NCBI RefSeq assembly: GCF_023169945.1
Contig: NZ_AP025591.1
Span: 434,001 to 498,000 of the forward strand
DNA length: 64,000 nt
Direction of reading: 5' to 3'
Origin: Anaeromyxobacter oryzae
GTDB taxonomy: Bacteria; Myxococcota; Myxococcia; Myxococcales; Anaeromyxobacteraceae
In this document: piece after piece, positions 11,286-19,688 of the stretch
How the letters are laid out: each line of letters opens with the position of its first letter
How positions within the stretch are numbered: position 1 is the first letter of the stretch
The notes under the pieces: model-generated
Database searches by the model: none
Told to the model about the DNA's origin: nothing
The model's input: the letters and a program-made list of their open reading frames with translations, nothing else
Made by a program: the position numbers and the translations under genes

Positions 11286-12086
11286 TCAGCGCCCGCTCGC
11301 CGCGCCGAGCCGCGTCCGCAGCCACGCCAGCCACGCGTCGAGGCCGTCGCCGCGCGTCGCCGAGATCGGGATCGCCTCCAGGCGCGGGTTCACCTGACGT
11401 GCGTTTGCGAGGCACCGCGCGACGTCGAACCCGACGTGCGGGACCAGGTCGACCTTGTTCAGCAGCATCAGGGCGCTCGCGCGGAACATGTGCGGGTACT
11501 TGAGCGGCTTCTCCTCGCCCTCCGGCGTGGACGCGATCACCACCTTCGCGCGCTCGCCGAGGTCGAAGAGCGCCGGGCAGACGAGGTTCCCGACGTTCTC
11601 GACGAAGAGCAGCGACCCCGCCGGCGGCGCGAGCCTCCGGAGCGCGTCCGCGATCATCGCCGCGTCGAGGTGGCACCCGCGCCCGGTGTTGATCTGGACG
11701 ACGGGGCAGCCGGTCGCACGGATCCGCTCGGCGTCGAGCGGCGTCTCCTGATCGCCCTCGACGACGGAGATCGGCACCTCGCCGGCGAGCGCGCGGAGCG
11801 TGCGTTCGAGGAGCGTCGTCTTCCCTGCGCCGGGGGAGCTCACGAGGTTCAGCGCCGTCACCCGCTTCGTGGCGAGCCACGCGCGGTTCTCCGCGGCGAT
11901 CCGGTCGTTCTTCCCGAGCACCTCCTGCTCGAGGCGGAGGAGCCGCGGGGAGGCCGCCGCCCGCCACGGCGCGCCGGGCGCGTGCTCGTGCCCGTGCGGG
12001 TGGACGTGCGGCGCGACGTGCGCGTGCTCGTCGCCGGCCCCGTGCTCCGCGCCCGCCGTCCCCGAGCAGCCACACGTCGCGCACAT
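11286..12086 (-). CDS. hypB: Hydrogenase nickel incorporation GTPase HypB
   Basis: A GTPase that supplies nickel to the large subunit; 266 residues. It begins MCATCGCSG (the high-affinity CxxCGC nickel site), followed by a short histidine-rich stretch HVAPHVHPHGHEH that can store nickel. The P-loop is NLVSSPGAGKTTLL, the switch region VVEGDQETPLDAERI, the metal site INTGRGCHLDA and the guanine motif LLNKVDL. It starts one base after the hypA stop. This gene is followed by the structural genes after an 84-base gap. Confidence 0.97.
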   Translation of the reverse strand: MCATCGCSGTAGAEHGAGDEHAHVAPHVHPHGHEHAPGAPWRAAASPRLLRLEQEVLGKNDRIAAENRAWLATKRVTALNLVSSPGAGKTTLLERTLRALAGEVPISVVEGDQETPLDAERIRATGCPVVQINTGRGCHLDAAMIADALRRLAPPAGSLLFVENVGNLVCPALFDLGERAKVVIASTPEGEEKPLKYPHMFRASALMLLNKVDLVPHVGFDVARCLANARQVNPRLEAIPISATRGDGLDAWLAWLRTRLGAASGR

Positions 12087-12087
12087 G

Positions 12088-12420
12088 TCAGGCGACCTCC
12101 ACCGCCTGCACGAGGAGGCGGTCGCCCGCGACGAGCTCGAGGTCCGCGCTCCCGCAGGCGCAGAGCGGCACGCGGGCGTCGACCTCGGCATCCCGCGCGC
12201 CGCACGTCCGGCACGTCGCGCGGGCGGAGACCTCGACGATCTCGAGCGCGGCGCCCTCCAGCGCGGTGCCGCGCGCGCAGGCCTCGAAGCAGAACCTCAG
12301 CGCGTCCGGTTCCACGCAGGTGAGCCGCCCTACCTCGACGAGGACGCGCGTCACGCGCGCGCCGCCCACCCGCTCTCCGACGGCATCGACCACGCTCTCC
12401 GCGATGGCGAGCTCGTGCAT
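12088..12420 (-). CDS. hypA: Hydrogenase nickel chaperone HypA
   Basis: A 110-residue partner of HypB. It begins MHELAIAESVV, where the conserved MHE binds nickel, and carries the zinc site CRTCG-x(n)-CACGS (residues ~70-90), with one cysteine in the second pair spaced as CAC. The first gene of the leftward hydrogenase operon; its start faces that of hypF across a 113-base divergent intergenic region which probably holds both promoters. Confidence 0.96.
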   Translation of the reverse strand: MHELAIAESVVDAVGERVGGARVTRVLVEVGRLTCVEPDALRFCFEACARGTALEGAALEIVEVSARATCRTCGARDAEVDARVPLCACGSADLELVAGDRLLVQAVEVA

Positions 12421-12533
12421 GCAAGGGAGACGTGGCCCCTCGGGCCGCCGCGGGCAAGGCCGCGGCCCGGCCGACCCGGGGGGTTCGCGGAGCGTCCGGC
12501 CCCGCGCAACCTTGAGGCAGGACCACGCGCACG

Positions 12534-14855
12534 ATGCGGGCGACGGAGCGAGAGGTCGGACCACGGACGGCCATGCGGCGCGGGATCCGCGTGCGGGGCG
12601 CGGTGCAGGGGGTCGGCTTCCGGCCGACGGTGTTCCGCCTCGCGCGCGACGCGGGGCTCGCCGGGCTCGTCCGGAACGACGACGACGGGGTGTGGATCGA
12701 GGTCGAGGGCGCGCCCGAGGCGCTCGAGGCCTTCCCCGGCCTGCTCCGGGCGCGGGCGCCGCCGCTCTGCCGCATCGACGCGGTGGAGGTCGCGCCGCTC
12801 GCGCCGCTCGGCGAGGCGGGGTTCCGCGTCGCCGCGAGCGCGACGGGGCTCGCGGCGCGCGCCGCGATCCCGTCCGACGCGGCCACTTGCGACGAATGCC
12901 TGCGCGAGCTCGGCGATCCGGGCGATCGGCGGCACCGCTACCCGTTCGTCAACTGCACCGACTGCGGGCCGCGCTACACCATCGTCCGCGACGTGCCGTA
13001 CGACCGCGCGCGCACCACGATGGACCGGTTCGCGCTGTGCCCGGCCTGCCGCGCCGAGTACGAGGACCCGGGGAGCCGGCGGTTCCACGCCGAGCCCAAC
13101 GCGTGCCCAGCCTGCGGCCCGCGGCTCGAGCTTCGCGCTCCGGGGCGGCCGGCCGCGACCGGAGACGCCGCGGTCTCCGCGGCCGTGGCCGTGCTCCGCG
13201 GAGGCGGTGTGGTCGCGGTGAAGGGGCTCGGCGGCTACCTGCTCGCCACCGACGCGCGCGACGAGGCCGCCGTGGCGCGGCTCCGGGTCGCGAAGCGCCG
13301 GCCGCACCGGCCGTTCGCGATCATGGCGCGCGACCTGGCGGAGGCCCGCGCGGTCGCCGAGGTCGACGAGGCCGGAGCGGCGCTCCTCGCCTCGCGGGCG
13401 CGGCCGATCGTGCTCCTCCCGGCGCGCCTCGGCGCCGGCGTCGCACCGTCGGTCGCGCCGGGCCTCCCCGAGCTCGGCCTCATGCTGCCGCCGACGCCCC
13501 TCCACCACCTGCTGCTCGCCGACGGCCCGCGGCTCCTCGTCATGACGAGCGGCAACGTCTCGGAGGAGCCCATCGCGCGGAGCGACGCCGAGGCGCTCGA
13601 GCGGCTCGCGCCGCTCGCCGACGCGGTCCTGCTGCACGACCGCGAGATCCACGCACGGGCGGACGACTCGGTGGTCCGGGTCGTCGACGGCCGGCCGCTG
13701 ATCCTCCGGCGCGCCCGCGGGTTCGTCCCGGAGCCCGTGCCGCTCCTCGACGCCGCGCCGCCGCTGCTCGCGGTCGGGGCGGAGCTCAAGGCGACCGTGT
13801 GCCTGGCGCGCGGCGGAGAGGCGGTGCTCTCGCCGCACCTCGGCGACCTCTCGAACGTCGAGACGCACCGCTTCTTCGCCGAGGTGATCGAGCGCCTGCC
13901 GCGCCTGCTCGGCGTCCGCCCCGAGGCGGTCGCCCACGACCTCCACCCGGACTACGCGTCCACGCGCTGGGCGCTCGCGAGCGGCCTCCCGCGCGTCCCG
14001 GTGCAGCACCACCACGCGCACGTCGCCGCCTGCCTCGCGGAGCACGGCCGCGGGGGGCCGGTCCTCGGGATCGCCTTCGACGGCACGGGCTGCGGCCCCG
14101 CCGGCGACCTCTGGGGCGGCGAGGTCCTGGCGGTGGATCTCCGCGGGTTCCGCCGCCTCGCCTGGCTCCGCCCCATCGCGCTCGCGGGCGGCGAGGCGGC
14201 CATCCGCGCGCCGTGGCGGCTCGCCTGCGCGGCGCTCCTCGACGCCGGCGAGCCGCTCGACCTGCTCGCGCGGATCCCGCCGCCGCGCCTCGCCGCGGTC
14301 TGCGACCTGCTCGCGCGCGGGGTCGCGTCGCCGCGCGCCACCGGCGCGGGACGCTGGTTCGACGCGGTCGCCGCGCTCTGCGCCGTCCGCGACGAGATCA
14401 GCTACGAGGGCCAGGCCGCCGTCGAGCTCGAGGGGGTCGCGGCGCCGGGCGAGGCGGCCCCCTACCCGTTCGCCCTCGCCCCTGGCCGGGCCGGCACGGA
14501 GGTCGACCTCCGACCCATGGTCCGGGCGCTCGCGGCCGAGCTGCGGGGCGGCGCGGGGGCTGCCTCCGCGTCCGCGCGCTTCCACGAGACGCTCGCGCGC
14601 GCCGTCGGCGCCGCCTGCGGGCGCGCCCGCGAGGAGACGAGGCTCGGCACGGTCGCCCTCTCCGGCGGCTGCTTCCAGAACCGGCGGCTCTCGGAGCGCT
14701 GCGCGGCGCTGCTCGCCGGCGCGGGGTTCGAGGTGCTGCGACACGGGAAGGTCCCGCCGAACGACGGCGGCATCGCGCTCGGGCAGGCCGCCATCGCGGC
14801 CCACCGCCTCGCGCGCGGAGGAGGGGCGGCGCATGTGCCTCGCGATCCCCGGTGA
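12534..14855 (+). CDS. hypF: Carbamoyltransferase HypF
   Basis: Makes thiocarbamate on HypE from carbamoyl phosphate, the source of the active-site cyanide; up to 773 residues. Domain order is complete: acylphosphatase (VRGAVQGVGFRP), two zinc fingers (CDECLRELGD to CTDCGPRYT, then CPACRAEYED to CPACGPRLEL), a YrdC-like domain (GGVVAVKGLGGYLLATDA), and a Kae1-like domain (HHHAHVAACLAEHG, then FDGTGCGPAGDLWGGE). The ATG at 12534 lacks a clear ribosome site, and an ATG at 12573 (MRRGIRVRG) is an alternative start. The last 23 bases overlap hypC. Confidence 0.95.
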   Translation: MRATEREVGPRTAMRRGIRVRGAVQGVGFRPTVFRLARDAGLAGLVRNDDDGVWIEVEGAPEALEAFPGLLRARAPPLCRIDAVEVAPLAPLGEAGFRVAASATGLAARAAIPSDAATCDECLRELGDPGDRRHRYPFVNCTDCGPRYTIVRDVPYDRARTTMDRFALCPACRAEYEDPGSRRFHAEPNACPACGPRLELRAPGRPAATGDAAVSAAVAVLRGGGVVAVKGLGGYLLATDARDEAAVARLRVAKRRPHRPFAIMARDLAEARAVAEVDEAGAALLASRARPIVLLPARLGAGVAPSVAPGLPELGLMLPPTPLHHLLLADGPRLLVMTSGNVSEEPIARSDAEALERLAPLADAVLLHDREIHARADDSVVRVVDGRPLILRRARGFVPEPVPLLDAAPPLLAVGAELKATVCLARGGEAVLSPHLGDLSNVETHRFFAEVIERLPRLLGVRPEAVAHDLHPDYASTRWALASGLPRVPVQHHHAHVAACLAEHGRGGPVLGIAFDGTGCGPAGDLWGGEVLAVDLRGFRRLAWLRPIALAGGEAAIRAPWRLACAALLDAGEPLDLLARIPPPRLAAVCDLLARGVASPRATGAGRWFDAVAALCAVRDEISYEGQAAVELEGVAAPGEAAPYPFALAPGRAGTEVDLRPMVRALAAELRGGAGAASASARFHETLARAVGAACGRAREETRLGTVALSGGCFQNRRLSERCAALLAGAGFEVLRHGKVPPNDGGIALGQAAIAAHRLARGGGAAHVPRDPR

Positions 14856-15102
14856 GGTGGTGAGCGTCCGGCGCGACGAAGGCGTGCGCATGGCCGACGT
14901 GCGCTTCGCGGGCATCTCCCGCGAGGTGTGCCTCGAGTGCCTGCCCGACGCCGACGTGGGCGACTTCGTGCTCGTGCACGTCGGCTTCGCGATCTCGAAG
15001 GTCGACCGCGAGGAGGCGCTGCGCGCCTACCGCGCCCTCGACGTGATGGGTCACACCGCCGAGCTCACGGCGGACCGGCCCGGACCGGAGCCCGGCTCAT
15101 GA
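14833..15102 (+). CDS. hypC: Hydrogenase assembly chaperone HypC
   Basis: An 89-residue chaperone that carries the Fe(CN)2CO unit with HypD to the large subunit. It starts [10 protein letters not shown] with the essential cysteine at position 2. It begins inside the end of hypF (23-base overlap) behind GGAGGAGGGG and ends with an ATGA overlap with hypD. Confidence 0.96.
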   Translation: MCLAIPGEVVSVRRDEGVRMADVRFAGISREVCLECLPDADVGDFVLVHVGFAISKVDREEALRAYRALDVMGHTAELTADRPGPEPGS

Positions 15103-16217
15103 GGTACGTCGACGAGTACCGCGACCCCGCCCTCGCGGCGAAGCTCGCCGAGCGCATCGCGGAGACGGTCACGCGGCCGTGGGTGATCATGGAGGTCTGC
15201 GGCGGGCAGACCCACTCCATCGTCCGCTACGGCATCGACCGGGTGATCCCGCCCGCCGTCGAGCTCGTGCACGGCCCGGGCTGCCCGGTGTGCGTCACCT
15301 CGCTCGAGATGATCGATCGCGCCCACGCCATCGCCTCGCGCCCGGACGTCGTGTTCACCTCGTTCGGCGACATGCTGCGCGTGCCGGGCTCGCGCGGCGA
15401 CCTCCTCCACCTCCGCGGCCAGGGCGCGGACGTGCGGGTCGTCTACTCGCCGCTGGACGCGCTCCGGATCGCCAGGGAGAACCCGTCGCGGCGGGTCGTC
15501 TTCTTCGCGGTCGGGTTCGAGACCACCGCGCCGGCGAACGCCATGGCGGTGTGGCGCGCCCGGCGCGAGGGCGTGACGAACTTCTCCATGCTGGTCTCCC
15601 ACGTGCTGGTCCCGCCGGTCATCGCCACGATCCTCCAGTCCGCCGGCAACCGCGTGCAGGCGTTCCTCGGGCCGGGCCACGTCTGCGCGGTGATGGGGTT
15701 CCGCGAGTACGCGTCGCTCTCGGAGCGCTACCGCGTTCCGATGGTGATCACCGGGTTCGAGCCCCTCGACCTGCTCGAGGGGATCTGGATGACGGTGCGC
15801 CAGCTCGAGGCGGGCCGGGCCGAGCTCGAGAACCAGTACGTCCGCGCCGTGTCGGCGGAGGGCAACCGGCCCGCCCGCGACCTCGTCTTCGAGGTGTTCG
15901 AGGTGTCGGACCGCAAGTGGCGCGGGGTCGGCTCCATCCCGAAGTCCGGCCTCAAGCTCGCCCACGAGTATCGCGCGCACGACGCCGAGCGGCTGTTCGA
16001 GGTGGACGACATCGTGACGCGCGAGTCGCCCCTCTGCATCAGCGGCCAGATCCTCCGCGGCCTGAAGAAGCCGTGCGACTGCCCCGCCTTCGGCCGGCAG
16101 TGCACCCCCCAGACCCCGCTCGGCGCGACCATGGTGTCGTCCGAGGGGGCGTGCGCCGCCTACTACCAGTACGGGCGCTACCTCGAGTCCGAGGCGGCGC
16201 GAGAGGTCCCGGGATGA
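15099..16217 (+). CDS. hypD: Hydrogenase Fe-cyanide assembly protein HypD
   Basis: Builds the Fe(CN)2CO unit with HypC and HypE; 372 residues. Cysteines seen are in [19 protein letters not shown], and the C-terminal 4Fe-4S set [13 protein letters not shown] with [17 protein letters not shown] is a family marker. It starts at the ATG overlapping the hypC stop and ends with an ATGA overlap with the SIS-domain gene. Confidence 0.96.
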   Translation: MRYVDEYRDPALAAKLAERIAETVTRPWVIMEVCGGQTHSIVRYGIDRVIPPAVELVHGPGCPVCVTSLEMIDRAHAIASRPDVVFTSFGDMLRVPGSRGDLLHLRGQGADVRVVYSPLDALRIARENPSRRVVFFAVGFETTAPANAMAVWRARREGVTNFSMLVSHVLVPPVIATILQSAGNRVQAFLGPGHVCAVMGFREYASLSERYRVPMVITGFEPLDLLEGIWMTVRQLEAGRAELENQYVRAVSAEGNRPARDLVFEVFEVSDRKWRGVGSIPKSGLKLAHEYRAHDAERLFEVDDIVTRESPLCISGQILRGLKKPCDCPAFGRQCTPQTPLGATMVSSEGACAAYYQYGRYLESEAAREVPG

Positions 16218-16795
16218 GGGACGCCATCCTCAGGAAGGCGCGCGAGAGCGCGGAGGTGAAGCTCCGGTTCTTCGAGGAGAGCGCCGGCGCCCTCGAGGCC
16301 TGCGTCCGCGCGCTCGCGGAGCGGTTCCGCGCCGGCGGGCGCCTCCTCGTGATGGGCAACGGCGGGTCCGCCGCCGACGCGGCCCACGTCGCGATCGAGT
16401 TCGTGCACCCCATCGTCGAGAAGCGGCGCGCGCTGCCGGCGCTGGCGCTCACCACGGACGGGACGACGCTCACCGCGATCGGCAACGACACCGACTTCTC
16501 CCGCGTCTTCGTCGATCAGCTCGAGCTGCTCGGCCGCCCGGGCGACGCCGCGCTGGGGATCTCGACGTCCGGCGCGTCCGCGAACGTGAACCGCGCGCTC
16601 AAGCGGGCGCGGGAGCTGGGCCTCCTCACCATCGGCTTCGCCGGCCGCGACGGCGGCCGCATGCCGGACGTCTGCGATCACTGCTTCGTGGTGAAGACGT
16701 GGTCGATCCACCGCGTCCAGGAGACGCACACGGTCCTCCTGCACCTGCTCTGGGACGAGGTGCACGTGGCCCTGGGAGAGGACGATGTCCTCTGA
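16214..16795 (+). CDS. SIS-domain protein, GmhA (phosphoheptose isomerase)-like, embedded in the hyp operon
   Basis: A 193-residue protein of the sedoheptulose-7-phosphate isomerase type. The SIS phosphosugar site is [16 protein letters not shown] (with the family's catalytic glutamate), [13 protein letters not shown] binds phosphate, and [13 protein letters not shown] holds the family histidine. In heptose synthesis GmhA makes a lipopolysaccharide precursor, but here the gene lies between hypD and hypE, overlapping the first by four bases and the second by eleven. I recall similar SIS genes in actinobacterial hydrogenase clusters, organisms without heptose LPS, so a hydrogenase-related sugar-phosphate step is possible. 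Its substrate is unknown. Confidence 0.9.
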   Translation: MRDAILRKARESAEVKLRFFEESAGALEACVRALAERFRAGGRLLVMGNGGSAADAAHVAIEFVHPIVEKRRALPALALTTDGTTLTAIGNDTDFSRVFVDQLELLGRPGDAALGISTSGASANVNRALKRARELGLLTIGFAGRDGGRMPDVCDHCFVVKTWSIHRVQETHTVLLHLLWDEVHVALGEDDVL

Positions 16796-17843
16796 CGCGA
16801 CGGCACCGTTCACCGACTGCCCGATCCCCATCGCCGACGCGAAGGAGATCCTGATGGGCCATGGGAGCGGCGGGAAGCTCACCGCCCGCCTGGTCGAGGA
16901 GCTGATCCTCCCCGCGTTCCGCAACCGGTTCCTCGAGCCGCTCGACGACCAGGCGCTCCTGCCGGTCGGCGGCGGCCGCGTCGCGTTCACCACCGACTCC
17001 TACGTCGTGACGCCCCTCTTCTTCCCCGGGGGCGACATCGGCGAGCTGGCGGTGAACGGCACCGTGAACGACCTCGCCGTGGGCGGGGCGCGGCCCCTCT
17101 TCCTGTCGCTCGCGTTCATCCTCGAGGAGGGGCTGCCCCTCGCGGAGCTGGAGCGCGTGATCGCGTCGGTGCGCCGCGCCGCGGAGGCGGCCGACGTGCT
17201 CGTGGTCACCGGCGACACCAAGGTCGTGAACCGCGGCAAGGGCGACAAGCTCTTCGTGAACACCGCCGGGATCGGCGTCCCGCTCCCGGGGGCGAGCCTG
17301 TCGTCGCGCCGCGTCGCGCCCGGAGACGCCGTCCTCCTGTCCGGTCCCATCGGCGACCACGGCGTCGCGATCCTCTCGCAGCGCGAGGGCATCGCGTTCG
17401 GCGGCGACGTCCGGAGCGACACCGCGCCGCTCCACCGGCTGATCGCCGCGGTGCTCGAGGCATTCCCGGACGTCCACGCCATGCGCGACCCCACCCGCGG
17501 AGGCGTCGCGGCGACGCTCGTCGAGATCGCCTCGCGCGCCCGCGTCGGGGTGGAGGTGGACGAGCGGGCGATCCCGGTGCGGGACGCGGTGCGCGGTGCG
17601 TGCGAGCTGCTCGGGCTCGACCCGCTGCTCGTCGCGAACGAGGGCAAGGTGGTCGCGTTCGTGCCGGAGGAGGGCGCCGCGCGCGCGCTCGACGCGATGC
17701 GTTCCGACCCGCTCGGCCGCGAGGCGGCGCGGATCGGGACGGTCACCGGGGAGCACCGGGGGATGGTCACGCTCCGGACGCCCATCGGCGGCCGGCGCAT
17801 CCTCGATCTCCCGTTCGGCGAGGCGTTGCCCAGGATCTGCTGA
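16785..17843 (+). CDS. hypE: Hydrogenase cyanide-ligand synthesis protein HypE
   Basis: Dehydrates a thiocarbamate on its C-terminal cysteine to a thiocyanate that donates CN to iron; 352 residues. It is an AIR-synthase-like fold: MGHGSGGKLTARLVEE near the start, TTDSYVVTPLFFPGGDIG in the middle, MRDPTRGGVAATLVEIA later. The essential C-terminal cysteine is present (PRIC, last residue). It starts within the SIS gene and ends the rightward hyp operon. Confidence 0.97.
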   Translation: MSSDATAPFTDCPIPIADAKEILMGHGSGGKLTARLVEELILPAFRNRFLEPLDDQALLPVGGGRVAFTTDSYVVTPLFFPGGDIGELAVNGTVNDLAVGGARPLFLSLAFILEEGLPLAELERVIASVRRAAEAADVLVVTGDTKVVNRGKGDKLFVNTAGIGVPLPGASLSSRRVAPGDAVLLSGPIGDHGVAILSQREGIAFGGDVRSDTAPLHRLIAAVLEAFPDVHAMRDPTRGGVAATLVEIASRARVGVEVDERAIPVRDAVRGACELLGLDPLLVANEGKVVAFVPEEGAARALDAMRSDPLGREAARIGTVTGEHRGMVTLRTPIGGRRILDLPFGEALPRIC

Positions 17844-18034
17844 GCCCGCGCGCCGGAACGCCGTTTGACCCCCAACGAGGCGGTTGAGCACGGTGCGCGT
17901 CGGCCCTACTCAATGGTTGTCGGTTGCCAGCGTTCCCGCCTCGGCCGACTGTGCAGGGCGCGAGCGACCGACCACCGCCGTACTCGACGTGCCCCCAAGG
18001 CGCGCCGGGCTCGCGGCGAACAGCCGACCGCCTC

Positions 18035-18062
18035 GGGCCCTGAAGCTTCGTTGTCAGGGCCC
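18035..18062. terminator. Hairpin between convergent hypE and thioredoxin genes
   Basis: A perfect 9-bp inverted repeat, GGGCCCTGA at 18035-18043 and TCAGGGCCC at 18054-18062, with a 10-base loop. It lies 30 bases past the thioredoxin stop and 190 bases past hypE. TTGGTGTCT follows on the plus side. A bidirectional terminator is the simplest reading. Confidence 0.55.
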
Positions 18063-18091
18063 TTGGTGTCTCTGGCCGCCGACGTCCGCGC

Positions 18092-18544
18092 TCACGCCGA
18101 GACGCTCGCCGCCGCAGCGACCGCGAACCGGCGAAGCTCCTCGAGCGGCAGCGCGCCCGAGACGCGCTCCACCTCGCGGCCATCGCGGAACACGACGAGC
18201 GTCGGGATCGCCTGGATCCCGAACCGCGCGCCGGCGGCGGGCTGCGCCTCCGTGTCGAGCTTGAGGACCACGAAGCGCCCTGCCTGCTCCCGCGCGAAGC
18301 GCTCGAGCACCGGTGCGAACGCGCGGCACGGCGCGCACCAGGGCGCCCAGAAGTCCACGATCACCGGCGCCGGGCTGGACGCTATGGCGCCCTCGAGGGC
18401 GGCGAGGTCGACGTGCTCGGGGGTGCCGGACGTGTCGAGGTCCGACTTGCACTTCCCGCACACCGCCTGGCGATCGGTGACGAGCAGCGTCATCCGGTTC
18501 ATGGCGCCGCAGCGCGGGCACCGGAAGATGAGGGGCGAGGGCAT
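18092..18544 (-). CDS. trxC: Thioredoxin with N-terminal zinc ribbon (TrxC/thioredoxin-2 type)
   Basis: A 150-residue disulfide reductase. The N-terminal zinc ribbon has CPRCGAMNRM and, about 15 residues later, CGKCKSD. The thioredoxin domain follows with FWAPWCAPCR (active-site WCAPC rather than the usual WCGPC), the cis-proline IPTLVVF and DTEAQPAAGARFGI. The ATG at 18544 is the start that gives the intact ribbon. It converges on hypE and appears to be monocistronic. Confidence 0.92.
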   Translation of the reverse strand: MPSPLIFRCPRCGAMNRMTLLVTDRQAVCGKCKSDLDTSGTPEHVDLAALEGAIASSPAPVIVDFWAPWCAPCRAFAPVLERFAREQAGRFVVLKLDTEAQPAAGARFGIQAIPTLVVFRDGREVERVSGALPLEELRRFAVAAAASVSA

Positions 18545-18781
18545 GGGCGACTCCCGTGGTGTCCACCTGAGATACCAGCTCCGGGGCCCGGCTCGCCGGT
18601 CGCGCGCGGGTGCCCCCGCAGAGCGAGCCCGGCGCTCGAGCGTGCTGCGCGCACGAGCGCTGGGCGGTCGCCCTTGTTCCGGCCGCGCCGCGCGGCGGCC
18701 CCCGCGGGAGCGCTCCGGCGCGCCCCGCACCCGCTAAGATGGCGGGGAGGCCGGAGCGGGCGATCCGGCGGAGGACTCGCC

Positions 18782-19684
18782 GTGGCGAAGGTCCTGGTCC
18801 TGGGCGGCGCCGCCTGGAACACGATGATCCGCCTGGACCGGTTCCCCGAGCCGCGCTCGCAGACCGTGTTCAGTCGCGGCTCCCACGAGGCCGTGGGCGC
18901 GACCGGCGCAGGCAAGGCCCTGAACCTCCGGGGGCTCGGCGTCGACGTGACGTTCCACGCCATGCTCGGCGACGACGTCCCGGGGGCGCGCGTGCGGGAG
19001 GCGCTCGCGCGCGCCGGGGTCACGCTCCTCTGGGATCCCGATCCGGCCGGCACCGAGCGCCACGTGAACCTCATGGACGCCGACGGAGGCCGGATCTCGA
19101 TCTACGTCGCGTACGCGACCCAGGAGCCCCGGTTCGACCAGGCGCGCCTCGAGCGGCTCTTCCCGTCCCAGGACGCGATCGCGCTGAACATCAACAACTA
19201 CTGCCGGCGCCTCGTCCCGGCCCTGCGCCGCGCCGGGAAGCCGATCTGGTGCGACGTCCACGACTGGAACGGGCGCGACGCGTACCACCGGGACTTCGTC
19301 GAGGCCGCCGACTACCTGTTCATGAGCTCCGACGCGCTGCCGGACCACCGGCCGTGGATGGAGCGGCTGATCGCGGCCGGGAAGCGGCTCGTGGTCTGCA
19401 CGCACGGGCGGGACGGCTCGACGGCGCTCACGTCGGACGGGACCTGGATCGAGACGCCCATCGCGCCGGGGTTCGAGCGGCGCGACACGAACGGCGCCGG
19501 GGACGCCTTCTTCTCGGGCGTGCTCCACGGGTGGCTCCTCGGACGCTCGTGGCCGGTCGCGCTGCGCCTCGGGACCATCGTGGCAGGCCTGTGCATCGCC
19601 TCCGACGAGCTGGCGCACCCGGAGCTGAGCGCGGTGCGCGTCCTCGCCGAGTACCGCAGGGTCCACGGCGCCGACCCGGGCTGA
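18782..19684 (+). CDS. PfkB-family carbohydrate kinase
   Basis: A 300-residue ribokinase-type kinase. The N-terminal substrate site contains AVGATGAGKALNLRGLG and the C-terminal signature is RRDTNGAGDAFFSGV, whose aspartate in GAGD is the catalytic base. A signature like NTMIRLDRFPEPRSQTVF is common in family members acting on sugars or nucleosides; the substrate cannot be told. The start is GTG. The glycosidase gene begins four bases after its stop, so the two are likely coupled and the kinase may act on the glucose or sugar released. Confidence 0.88.
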   Translation: MAKVLVLGGAAWNTMIRLDRFPEPRSQTVFSRGSHEAVGATGAGKALNLRGLGVDVTFHAMLGDDVPGARVREALARAGVTLLWDPDPAGTERHVNLMDADGGRISIYVAYATQEPRFDQARLERLFPSQDAIALNINNYCRRLVPALRRAGKPIWCDVHDWNGRDAYHRDFVEAADYLFMSSDALPDHRPWMERLIAAGKRLVVCTHGRDGSTALTSDGTWIETPIAPGFERRDTNGAGDAFFSGVLHGWLLGRSWPVALRLGTIVAGLCIASDELAHPELSAVRVLAEYRRVHGADPG

Positions 19685-19688
19685 GCCA

